Below are positions 8,779 to 16,538 of a stretch of 64,000 bases of DNA, piece after piece. The notes below the pieces were generated by a model. That model searched no databases and was not told the origin of the DNA. It saw nothing but the letters and a program-made list of their open reading frames with translations. Made by a program: the position numbers and the translations under genes. Every line of letters starts with the position of its first letter. Positions within the stretch are counted from its first letter, which is position 1. The DNA is from Mycobacterium shinjukuense (GTDB lineage: Bacteria; Actinomycetota; Actinomycetes; Mycobacteriales; Mycobacteriaceae). The stretch is from assembly GCF_010730055.1 (NCBI RefSeq), contig NZ_AP022575.1, forward strand, positions 2,976,001-3,040,000, written 5' to 3'.

Positions 8779-9096
8779 CTAGATGTCCTTGCCGCTGCGC
8801 TTGGAGATGCGGACCCGCTTGCCGGTCTCCTCGTCGACCCGGTAGCCGATGCGGGTGGGCTTGCCGTCGGAGTCGACCACCATCACGTTGGACACGTGGA
8901 TCGGCGCCTCCTGGGTAACGATCCCGCCCGACCGCGCGCCACGCTGGTTGGTCGAGATGGGGGTGTGCTTCTTGATTCGGTTGACGCCCTCGACCAGCAC
9001 CCGGTTACGAGCCGGGTAGGCCTGCAGCACCTTGCCCTTGGCGCCCTTGTCTTTGCCCGAAATCACCAGCACGGTGTCGCCCTTGCGGACCTTCAC
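8779..9096 (-). CDS. rplX: 50S ribosomal protein L24
   Basis: This 105-residue protein begins with the KOW motif MKVRKGDTVLVISGKDKGAKGKV and includes VEGVNRIKKHTP. L24 starts assembly of the large subunit. The GTG start at 9096 directly abuts the rplN stop. Confidence 0.97.
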   Translation of the reverse strand: MKVRKGDTVLVISGKDKGAKGKVLQAYPARNRVLVEGVNRIKKHTPISTNQRGARSGGIVTQEAPIHVSNVMVVDSDGKPTRIGYRVDEETGKRVRISKRSGKDI

Positions 9097-9465
9097 TTAC
9101 AACACCTCCGGGGCCAGCGAAATGATCTTCATGAACCGCTTCTCCCGCAGCTCGCGGCCGACCGGCCCGAAGATGCGGGTGCCGCGCGGGTCGTTGTCCG
9201 GCTTGATGATCACCGCGGCGTTCTCGTCGAACTTGATGTAGCTGCCGTCGGGACGGCGGCGTTCCTTGACCGTGCGCACCACGACGGCCTTGACGACGTC
9301 TCCCCGCTTGACGTTGCCGCCGGGTATCGCGTCCTTAACGGTGGCGACGATCACGTCGCCGATGCCCGCGTAGCGTCGCGACGAACCGCCGAGCACCCGG
9401 ATGCACAAGATCTCCTTGGCGCCGGTGTTGTCGGCGACCTTCAGCCGCGATTCCTGCTGAATCAC
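9097..9465 (-). CDS. rplN: 50S ribosomal protein L14
   Basis: This 122-residue protein contains [39 protein letters not shown] and [13 protein letters not shown], all L14 hallmarks. The GTG start at 9465 has a clear AGGAG ribosome-binding site and gives the family length exactly; longer in-frame extensions have no similarity. It is the first gene of the spc operon, with a readable promoter upstream at 9593-9621. Confidence 0.96.
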
Positions 9466-9585
9466 TAGATCTCCTGACCTGGTTTGGGCACGACCCACCA
9501 CAACCTGACGTGCGCGGTCTTGTTGCCGAAGGGCACGCGGGGCCAATTTCGCTTGCGCGCACCGGCCGAGGTCTGCCCAAGGCAA

Positions 9586-9621
9586 CCCCTAGAGTTTAGG
9601 GGACGACCAGCGCAGAGCCAA
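9586..9621 (-). promoter_or_regulatory. Promoter of the spc operon (rplN), with palindrome over the -10 box
   Basis: On the minus strand TTGGCT (9616-9621), 17 bases, then TAAACT (9593-9598) form a SigA-like promoter about 120 bases upstream of rplN. The -10 box lies inside an inverted repeat CCCCTA-5 bases-TAGGGG (9586-9602), which could be an operator or a 5' stem. It lies just past the 3' end of the inserted vapC, so the accessory insertion left the operon promoter intact. Confidence 0.6.
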
Positions 9622-9641
9622 ATTTCGCGTTGTGCGCGGCG

Positions 9642-10010
9642 TCAGCGCTGCAGCACGGTGACGCCAAGTTGAGCGACGTCCCCAACGTTTCTGGTCACCA
9701 ACGCGACACCGAGACTTAGCGCGGTCGCCGCGATCATGAGGTCAAGTGCTTGCCCGCACGGGCTGCGACCGAGTTGCCGCAGCCGGCCGCACAGTAGGCC
9801 GCAGTGGTGAGCGGTGTCGTCGGTAAATGCCAGGCCATGTCCGTAGGTGGCCTGAATCAGGGTCAGCCGGTGCTGTCGCGCCAGGCGCATCGCCTCGCTG
9901 CTGGCGGCCTGCACACCAAAGTGCAGCTCCGCATAACTGACCGCACTGACCTGGCAGACCAGGCCGGACAAATCCACATCGTCGGCGACCAGCACGCTGG
10001 TGTCGAGCAA
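9642..10010 (-). CDS. VapC-type PIN-domain ribonuclease toxin
   Basis: About 122 residues with an intact PIN pattern: N-terminal LLDTSVLVADD, central SYAELHFGVQ, then ALDLMIAATALSLGVALVTRN. The first two supply the first Asp and the Glu, and the last supplies the second acidic cluster. PIN toxins cleave RNA, often tRNA. No ATG or GTG fits: the frame offers TTG 10010 or a rare ATT at 10022 overlapping the antitoxin stop (TAG 10018-10020). Poor initiation could keep toxin output below antitoxin output. It lies downstream of the Phd-like antitoxin gene. Confidence 0.8.
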   Translation of the reverse strand: MLDTSVLVADDVDLSGLVCQVSAVSYAELHFGVQAASSEAMRLARQHRLTLIQATYGHGLAFTDDTAHHCGLLCGRLRQLGRSPCGQALDLMIAATALSLGVALVTRNVGDVAQLGVTVLQR

Positions 10011-10017
10011 CGCGCGC

Positions 10018-10284
10018 CTAATTCCAGGGATCGGCAATGGTCTCGTCCTCGCGAGCTTTCGCCAGATCCTCCGCCCACTGCGCATCCACTTCGGCGGTGT
10101 AGATGTGCGCAGCATGATCACCGTCAACCCACACCGGCGCGTCAACAGGCACGATCCGTGCCACCGGACGGCCATTCACCGACACCGTCACCTCCGCACC
10201 CGCCTCGACGGCGCGCAATACCGGGGCAGGATTCTGCCTCAGCTCGCGCATGCCCACACTGTCCACGAACACCAGCGTCCACAT
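10018..10284 (-). CDS. Phd/YefM-type antitoxin paired with vapC
   Basis: About 88 residues containing MRELRQNPAPVLRAVEAGAEVTVSVNGRPVARIVP, the Phd/YefM DNA-binding domain, then an acidic tail (AQWAEDLAKAREDETIADPWN). It should bind its toxin and repress the pair. ATG 10284 is my choice; ATG 10254 at MRELRQ is also possible. The stop overlaps the toxin reading frame. The pair lies in an insertion between rplN and the DUF4436 gene that I do not recall at this site in H37Rv. Confidence 0.78.
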   Translation of the reverse strand: MWTLVFVDSVGMRELRQNPAPVLRAVEAGAEVTVSVNGRPVARIVPVDAPVWVDGDHAAHIYTAEVDAQWAEDLAKAREDETIADPWN

Positions 10285-10328
10285 AGCGGATTGGCTTCGG
10301 GCCCGCGGTGCGGGCGTCGACCATTCGG

Positions 10329-10845
10329 TCACAGGACGCGGAATAGACCCCCGGCAACCGCAGCGATCTCGCGTCGACGGCGTTCGAGTTCATCGAGCCG
10401 CGCACGGCTATCGGTCTACAGGCCGAACACCAGTTGGCGCAGCAGCTCGAAGATCGTGTTGAAAGCCGGGATTCGGTGCCGACAAACGAACGTTCGCGCA
10501 ACCCGCGCACCCAGGCCACGGCCTTCTCGACCGCCGGGGTGGCGTCGTAGCGCGGCTCGTCGGATCCTGGTGGATAGTACTTGCGCAACCAGCCGACGCC
10601 GGGCGCCGACCAGTCGTCGAGACAGGCCCGCGCGGACTTGGGATAGCTCGCCTCGCCCAGTCGCTCGCCGAGCGCGAATAACTCGTCGTCACGCTGGCCG
10701 ACCAGTTGCGACTCCGCGATGTCGCCGACGTTCTCGTCGACGAACACCCTGCCCAGAAACGACGGGATCAGGGGCGCGTTCTCGGCACGCAGCAGCCGCC
10801 AGGCGGGGTGCCGGCCCGCAGCGAAGCGATCTGCTCGTGTCGCAT
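10329..10845 (-). pseudogene. JetA (DUF3375) relic of a Wadjet-type defence system
   Basis: The first ~150 residues of a DUF3375 protein can be rebuilt. MRHEQIASLRAG (ATG 10845) is followed by a frameshift into RHPAWRLLRAENAPL, then WLRKYYPPGSDEP and RSFVGTESRL, another frameshift to FNTIFELLRQLVFGL, a stop, then a third piece RARLDELERRRREIAA. DUF3375 is JetA/MksF, the kleisin-like subunit of Wadjet SMC complexes that remove plasmids. The full protein is much longer and no jetB, jetC or jetD gene is present, so this is a dead fragment. Confidence 0.75.
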
Positions 10846-10911
10846 GGGCCAACCGTATCCCCGGGCACCGACACCGCCCCTGCGCACGCGGCCGCGTGTT
10901 CCCCGGTGTTA

Positions 10912-11847
10912 TTAGTCAGACTCTCGGTACCACGCGACGATGTACACCACCATGGCCGTGGCCAGCGCGATCAGCACCCAGATCACGACGGCCCGGTCGA
11001 CCCATGCACCCGCCGGCGGGGAACCGGGCAGGATGGTGCGCAACGGCACGACGGCAAACAGCATCGCGGCGTACCAGGTGCCGAACGGCGGCTGGAATTT
11101 TCTCCTGCCGGTGACCATTTGAATCGCCACGAACAGTGCCAGCGTGGGCAACGTGATCAGGACGAGGCAGATGCCCAGGTCGAAAACCAACGGGCCCTTG
11201 GCCCTTTTGAGGGTGATGACGACGTTGTCGGGCCGGTCCGAGGTTTGGCTGGCGTCCCCGACCCGGGTGACGCTGATGTCCCAGCCTTCCAAGGATCCGG
11301 TCACTTCGACGCGGGCGGGCTTGTATTGCCGGTTGTCGCCGGCCCCGACGAGCACATCGGCCTGGATGACGTCGGTGGTGTAGGTGTCGAACGGCCAGTT
11401 ACCGGGGTCGCCGTGCGCTTCGATGGTGGTGCCCAGTTGCGCCGGCGATTTCCCGACCGGGTACTGCAGATCTCCTAGTTCGTTCTCCGGGTAGAGGCGC
11501 ACCGACGTATCCACGGTCAACACGTCGAGGCGCTTGTCGAGCATTGAATCGTCCGGCATCACAAGCACTTTCACGTCGAGGCGATTGGCGACGGTGTGTA
11601 GCTCCTCGAAGCGGATCAGCACCACGGTGTCGTCGGTGGTGCCCACATCCGGCTTGGGCAGTGGACCCGGTGAGCTGGCCAGCCAGTGATAGCCGAGCAG
11701 CGACAGCACGTAGACGACGGCCACGCCCACGATGATGGTGGTGTCGAGCACGAGGTGTTTGCGTCGCGACATGTGCTTGTGCTCGGGCGAGGCTCCCGCT
11801 GCGGAACCCTCCTCCGCCGCGCCCGGTGCCGGTTGGTTATCGGGCAT
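10912..11847 (-). CDS. DUF4436-family membrane protein (Rv0713-like)
   Basis: This 311-residue protein has one N-terminal membrane segment (LDTTIIVGVAVVYVLSLLGYHWLA), an extracytoplasmic domain of about 150 residues, and three C-terminal membrane segments (LVFDLGICLVLITLPTLALFVAIQMV, WYAAMLFAVVPLRTIL, VVIWVLIALATAMVVYIVAW). This is the DUF4436 plan. ATG 11847 (MPDNQPAPG) was chosen, but the frame is open upstream into the C-terminal half of a deleted paralogue, so a longer fusion product is possible. Function is unknown. It lies between ribosomal operons as in H37Rv. Confidence 0.8.
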   Translation of the reverse strand: MPDNQPAPGAAEEGSAAGASPEHKHMSRRKHLVLDTTIIVGVAVVYVLSLLGYHWLASSPGPLPKPDVGTTDDTVVLIRFEELHTVANRLDVKVLVMPDDSMLDKRLDVLTVDTSVRLYPENELGDLQYPVGKSPAQLGTTIEAHGDPGNWPFDTYTTDVIQADVLVGAGDNRQYKPARVEVTGSLEGWDISVTRVGDASQTSDRPDNVVITLKRAKGPLVFDLGICLVLITLPTLALFVAIQMVTGRRKFQPPFGTWYAAMLFAVVPLRTILPGSPPAGAWVDRAVVIWVLIALATAMVVYIVAWYRESD

Positions 11848-11849
11848 CG

Positions 11850-12500
11850 GCCGGGCCCCCGTGATACGACACGGAGTCAGATCGTAGCAACCGGCCGCTA
11901 GGCCGGCGACGTAGCTAATTCGGTCGGATTGCCAGCGGTAGGCAACGATGAACAGGCTCATCGCGGCGGTCAACGCGATCAGCACCCACAGCGTGATGGC
12001 CTGATCAATCCAAGAACCCGGCGCTGTGTTGCCGCGCAGGATATTGCGCAAGGGAACCATCGCGAACAGCATCGCGGCGAACCAGGTGACAAACGGTGGC
12101 GGGAATTTCTTGCGGCCCAACGCCATCGGAATGGACACCCAGAGTGCCAGAGCGGGCAGGCCGACGAGGACCAGGACGACGCCCAGACCGAAGATCAGCG
12201 TGCCCTTCGGTGGTACCCAAGTTGGGTTCTGGGAGCCGACGCGCCGACGTGGCCAGCCAATCAACGCCGAACAGCGGTAGGGTGTGGACGACGATGATGC
12301 CCAGGACGACGGCGCAACCAATCACGCTGCGCCGTCCCGCGATTGCGGCGGCGTCGGTGGCGGCGCCGGCCGTGCCTGATGGCTCATGGCGGTGATATCC
12401 GGCTCGAAAGGCGTACGCGGCCCAGATGCCAATGAAACTCGTGGCGAATCCGGCGGCAACGCGCGAGCCAGTGATCCGCGAATTGCTGTTGTTGATTTAA
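11850..12500 (-). pseudogene. Internally deleted DUF4436 paralogue
   Basis: Upstream of the intact gene lies a second copy reduced to its ends. An N-terminal membrane segment (VIGCAVVLGIIVVHTLPLFGVDWLA) runs to LPEPNLGTTEG. In another frame, the C-terminal part follows directly: GTLIFGLGVVLVLVGLPALAL, then AAMLFAMVPLRNILRG and a final membrane helix. Compared with the intact neighbour, about 150 residues of the extracytoplasmic domain are missing at the joint. The second piece has no stop before the intact gene's ATG. Confidence 0.75.
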
Positions 12501-12506
12501 TTTCAT

Positions 12507-13403
12507 TTACTGCTCAGAATCCCGGTCCGCAACACAGCGGAATCCGATGTGGGTGGTCGCGGTGTCCTGCGATTGCGGCGAGCGTGCCGCCGGCCGATAG
12601 CGATGGCAGTACTCCGGCGAGCACAGGTGCGAACCGCCTTTGAGGGTCTGCATGATCGTCGGATCGGCGGGCCCGGCCGGTGCGCAGCAGGGGGTCGGAG
12701 GTTGATCGATGCAGTGGTGCGCGGAAAACACCGTGGTGGTCCACTCCCAGACATTGCCCGTCATGTCCAACAGCCCGAACCCGTTGGCGGGAAACGTTCC
12801 CACCGGGGAGGTTCCGACCCAGCCCAACGCCCCGTCGTTGCGGTACGGGAACCTACCCTGCCAGGTGTTGGCCATCAGTTGGCCGCCGGGTTTCTCCTCG
12901 TCACCCCACGAGTAGGTGCTCGTCGTTCCGCCGCGGGCGGCATATTCCCATTCGGCCTCGGTGGGCAACCGGCGTCCCGCCCACCGTGCGTAGGCCGCGG
13001 CGTCGGGATAGGCCACCTGCACGACCGGATGGTCGGGTCTATCGGTGATGTCGCTGTCCGGGCCGAACGGATGACGCCAACTCGCTCCCGGAGCCCAGTC
13101 CCACCACTGCCGCCAGTCCCGCAGGTCGACCGGACCGGCCGTTGGACGGAACACCATGGCACCCGCACACAGGTCATCGTGATTGGCCCCGGGATAAAGC
13201 GCTGGGTCAAGGGGTTGCTCTGCGACCGTCACATACCCTGTCGCGGCGACGAATTCGGCGAACTGCGCGTTGGTCACCAGATGGCGCTCCACCGCGAAGG
13301 CGCGCACCGTCACGGTGTGGATCGGCGCTTCCTCGGGGTAGAAGCTCGCCGACCCCATGCGAAACGATCCGCCGGGCAGATCAACCAGCTCGGTCAGCAC
13401 CAC
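12507..13403 (-). CDS. Formylglycine-generating enzyme (sulfatase maturase)
   Basis: This 298-residue protein oxidises the active-site cysteine of sulfatases to formylglycine using copper and oxygen. The FGE-sulfatase domain spans nearly the whole chain: PGGSFRMGS at the start, RRLPTEAEWEYAARGG in the middle, GNVWEWT, and the copper-binding cysteine pair in GGSHLCSPEYCHRYR, ending GFRC. It matches Rv0712. It starts with GTG one base after the lipoprotein gene stop, so the atsA-lipoprotein-FGE genes probably form one transcript that delivers substrate and maturase together. Confidence 0.93.
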   Translation of the reverse strand: MVLTELVDLPGGSFRMGSASFYPEEAPIHTVTVRAFAVERHLVTNAQFAEFVAATGYVTVAEQPLDPALYPGANHDDLCAGAMVFRPTAGPVDLRDWRQWWDWAPGASWRHPFGPDSDITDRPDHPVVQVAYPDAAAYARWAGRRLPTEAEWEYAARGGTTSTYSWGDEEKPGGQLMANTWQGRFPYRNDGALGWVGTSPVGTFPANGFGLLDMTGNVWEWTTTVFSAHHCIDQPPTPCCAPAGPADPTIMQTLKGGSHLCSPEYCHRYRPAARSPQSQDTATTHIGFRCVADRDSEQ

Positions 13404-13404
13404 T

Positions 13405-14067
13405 TCAGGGTATGACGACCCCGAAGTCCTGTGTCAACGTGGAACTCGCCGCGCTGAACCCGGTTGGGCCCTCCAGGCCGGTGGGCCCCTGCAGATGGAT
13501 TGCTATCAGGTACTGCCTGGTGTTGGTCCGGACGTGGGCGATGCGGGCGGCGAAGTCGATCCCCCCGGAGGGGCCCTGCAGGGTGCCGCTCAGCTGCTCG
13601 CTGCTGTAGCCGCAGAACTGCGCCCCGGTGACGGAGAATTTGCGGCGCGCCATCGACCCGCCCACACCGGCGGTGTAGCGGGCGAACGCGGCGTCGGGCG
13701 GCAGGTCCGTCGGCACGATAGTCACCGTCGCGGACATGCCAAGCGGGCCGGTCAACGTCAATGCAGTATCACCGGTACCGGGTGTCGAGGTCCACCCGTC
13801 GGGGACGCTGATGGTGATCCTGGGCGCGGCCGGGTCGGACACGGTGGCTAGGACTTGCTGGCCGTCGCCGGTCGGCGACGCGGCACAGCCGACCGCGTTG
13901 GGTGGAATTTGGTCCGGCGGGGTGTGCGCGATGCCAGGCACCGGCTCCGCCAGGTCGGTAGGCACCTTGCTGGGCAGGGACTCCCCCGCCGTCTGCCGGC
14001 ACCCGGCCATGGCTGCCGACAGCACAACCAGCCCCGCCATGCCCAGCACCGCGCGGCGCAGCCTCAC
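13405..14067 (-). CDS. Putative lipoprotein, LpqN-like
   Basis: About 220 residues. GTG 14067 gives a compact lipoprotein signal VRLRRAVLGMAGLVVLSAAMAGC with lipobox AMAGC, and starts 8 bases past the atsA stop. Upstream in-frame ATGs at 14115-14121 would overlap atsA. The mature part has a PDGW segment (ISVPDGWTSTPGTGDTALTL) and a C-terminal beta-rich region resembling mycobacterial LpqN-type lipoproteins. The family assignment is tentative and the role unknown. Its place between a sulfatase and its maturase is unusual; I do not recall it between Rv0711 and Rv0712. Confidence 0.7.
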   Translation of the reverse strand: MRLRRAVLGMAGLVVLSAAMAGCRQTAGESLPSKVPTDLAEPVPGIAHTPPDQIPPNAVGCAASPTGDGQQVLATVSDPAAPRITISVPDGWTSTPGTGDTALTLTGPLGMSATVTIVPTDLPPDAAFARYTAGVGGSMARRKFSVTGAQFCGYSSEQLSGTLQGPSGGIDFAARIAHVRTNTRQYLIAIHLQGPTGLEGPTGFSAASSTLTQDFGVVIP

Positions 14068-14074
14068 CGATCGG

Positions 14075-16435
14075 TTAGTCCCGCGAAAAAGCAAGCGCGA
14101 GTTCGGATTGCACATCTTCATATGGGCGGCCTGACAAGTCGACGGTGACCTGGGCGATACTCCCGCCGGTGAAAGTGAACGGTGCCTTGTAGCGGCTGGA
14201 AACCGCCGAGCCGCCGTTGCGCCCGACCGTGATGCCAGCACCCGCTAAACCGAACGTCCCGGGATGCGTCGTCACGTCGGCACACGTTCCGACCACGTTG
14301 TGGTCGATGAACAGGGTGAGGTCACCGACCGGCGTGTGGCTGTTCGCCACGGTTCCGGTCCGCGAATAGCGCACGCCGAACAGGTGTCTGCCCAGCGGGA
14401 TGGCACCGTTGGAGGAGATCAGCTGCTGGCGCTCGCCGAGGAAGTTGTAGACGTAGTGCAGGCGCCCGTCCTGGATGAACAGCACGTGCCCGCCGTGCGC
14501 GCCGCCCTGCTTGAACAGCACCCCCTCGGCGCCAAGGGTATCCACGGTCACGTCGGCCAGCACGGCGAACGAGCGGCCGCGAATCTCGGCGGCGGCACCG
14601 ATGCCGACGTCGGCGCAATCGGGGTAGTAGACGTAGCAGGAGCGTTCGCCGACCAGGTAGGGCCGCGACCGCATCATCGTTTCGACGAGGTTGAGATCCG
14701 ACAGCGGCAGCCCGTTGTATTTGGCGGCCTCGGAAAACCACAGCGCCTTGAGCTCCTCGAGCTTGTCCGGGCGCTCGGCGGCCAGGTCGTGGCACTGACT
14801 GCGGTCGGCCTCGATGTGGTAGAGCTCCCAGCGGTCGGCATCGAAATGTGACCAGCCCGCAGGTGTGGCCGCGTGCACAGTGTTGGCGAACCAGCCCCGA
14901 TGCCAAATCCCCCGGGTGCCCAACATGGCGTAGAACTGGGTGTGCTTGCCGGTGTCCGCAGCCGGATCAGCAAGGGCCGCTTTGAAACTCACACCGTCCA
15001 GCGGCTTCTGGCCGATGCCCTTGACGGTGTCTGGCGGTGTCATGTTCAGCAGGTCGTAGACGGTCGGGGTGATATCGCAGACGTTGATGTAGTTGTCGCG
15101 GACCTCGCCGTGCGCGGCAATACCGTTGGGCCAGGAGATGATTGCCGTGTCGGCGATGCCGCCTTCGTGTGACGCGTAGCGCTTGAACAACTTGTAGGGG
15201 GTGTTGAAGGCCATCGCCCACCCGATCGGGTAGTGGTTGTAGGTTTGCGGCCCACCGAGGTGATCGAAGAGCTTCATGCTCTCTTCGACGGTGTCGATGT
15301 AGCCGTTGAAGAACTTGCCCTCATTGACCGACCCGTTCGGACCGCCCTCGCCGCTGGCGCCGTTGTCGGAGATCACCACGATGATGGTGTTGTCCAGCTG
15401 GCCAGACTCCTGCAGGTAATCCAGGATCCGGCCGATCTGCGCATCGGTGTAGCTGAGGAAGCCGGCGAACACCTCGGCCATCCGGCTAAACAGCTTCTTC
15501 TCTTCGTCGCCCAGCGAATCCCAGGGCCGCACCGTGTCCTGCAGCGGCCACGGTTCGCCGTTGGGGCCCTTGACATCCGAATACGGGTTGATGGGTGACA
15601 GTTCGGTGTCCGGTGGCACGATCCCCAGCGACTTTTGCCGTTCCAGCACGATCTCGCGATAGCGCTCGTAGCCCATGTCGAACCGGCCAGCGTACTTGTC
15701 GGCCCATTCCTTGAAGACGTGATGCGGCGCGTGCCCGGCCCCGGGGCACACGTAGCTGAACCACGGCTTGTCCGGCGCAATTACCTTGGCATCGCGAATG
15801 AATTCGATTGTCCTGTCGGCAATGTCCTTCGACAGGTGATAGCCGTCCTCGGGTGTGCCGGGCGGGTTGATCGGGTGGTTGTCATACACCAGGTCGGGGT
15901 ACCACTGGTCGGTCTCCCCGCCCAGGAACCCGTAGAACCGTTCGAAACCCCGTGAGGTCGGCCAGTGCCGCTTGGTGGACGCCATGTTGGACTCTTCCAG
16001 CGGCGTCAGGTGCCACTTGCCCACGCAGTAGGTGTTGTAGCCGCGTTCGGCGAGCACCTCGGAGAGCAAGGCGGTGTCCGCCGGGATACGACCGTTGCAG
16101 TTGGGGAAGCCGTCGGTGAACTCTTCGATGGTGGCCATGCCCACCGTGGTGGCGTTGCGGCCGGTCAGCAGCGACGCCCGGGTCGGCGAGCACAGGGCGG
16201 TGGTGTGAAACTGCGTCAACCGCACGCCACGCTCGGCGATGCGGGCCATCGCGGGCATCTCGACCAGGCCCCCAAAGCAGTCCCAGGTTGCGATGCCGGT
16301 GTCGTCCCAGACCAGGTAGAGGATGTTCGGTGCGTTCTGCGGTGCGGTGGGTGCCGCGTACGGTCCCCAGTCCGGCTCCGAATCGCGAATATCCAGCTCG
16401 ACCTTGCCTCGAAACTCCGTCGACCCAGTCGTCAT
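14075..16435 (-). CDS. atsA: Arylsulfatase AtsA
   Basis: This 786-residue type I sulfatase hydrolyses sulfate esters. The metal-binding start NILYLVWDDTG, the formylglycine site CSPTRASLLTGRN and a later metal-binding VISDNGASGEGGPNGS are all present. The Cys of CSPTR is the residue modified by the nearby maturase. A long C-terminal domain after about residue 560 carries FKQGGAHGGHVLF and a beta-rich tail. ATG 16435 (MTTGSTEFRGKVELDIRDS) gives the Rv0711-like start. No signal peptide is visible. It is followed by the lipoprotein and FGE genes on the same strand. Confidence 0.94.
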   Translation of the reverse strand: MTTGSTEFRGKVELDIRDSEPDWGPYAAPTAPQNAPNILYLVWDDTGIATWDCFGGLVEMPAMARIAERGVRLTQFHTTALCSPTRASLLTGRNATTVGMATIEEFTDGFPNCNGRIPADTALLSEVLAERGYNTYCVGKWHLTPLEESNMASTKRHWPTSRGFERFYGFLGGETDQWYPDLVYDNHPINPPGTPEDGYHLSKDIADRTIEFIRDAKVIAPDKPWFSYVCPGAGHAPHHVFKEWADKYAGRFDMGYERYREIVLERQKSLGIVPPDTELSPINPYSDVKGPNGEPWPLQDTVRPWDSLGDEEKKLFSRMAEVFAGFLSYTDAQIGRILDYLQESGQLDNTIIVVISDNGASGEGGPNGSVNEGKFFNGYIDTVEESMKLFDHLGGPQTYNHYPIGWAMAFNTPYKLFKRYASHEGGIADTAIISWPNGIAAHGEVRDNYINVCDITPTVYDLLNMTPPDTVKGIGQKPLDGVSFKAALADPAADTGKHTQFYAMLGTRGIWHRGWFANTVHAATPAGWSHFDADRWELYHIEADRSQCHDLAAERPDKLEELKALWFSEAAKYNGLPLSDLNLVETMMRSRPYLVGERSCYVYYPDCADVGIGAAAEIRGRSFAVLADVTVDTLGAEGVLFKQGGAHGGHVLFIQDGRLHYVYNFLGERQQLISSNGAIPLGRHLFGVRYSRTGTVANSHTPVGDLTLFIDHNVVGTCADVTTHPGTFGLAGAGITVGRNGGSAVSSRYKAPFTFTGGSIAQVTVDLSGRPYEDVQSELALAFSRD

Positions 16436-16538
16436 TGGCCAGCCCCATTCCCGTCGTGGACCCACGTGGCGAACATCGCGCAGACTACATCGCACACCAG
16501 GGTAGTCAGCCGACCGAAGAAAACGCTGAGACAGGCGG

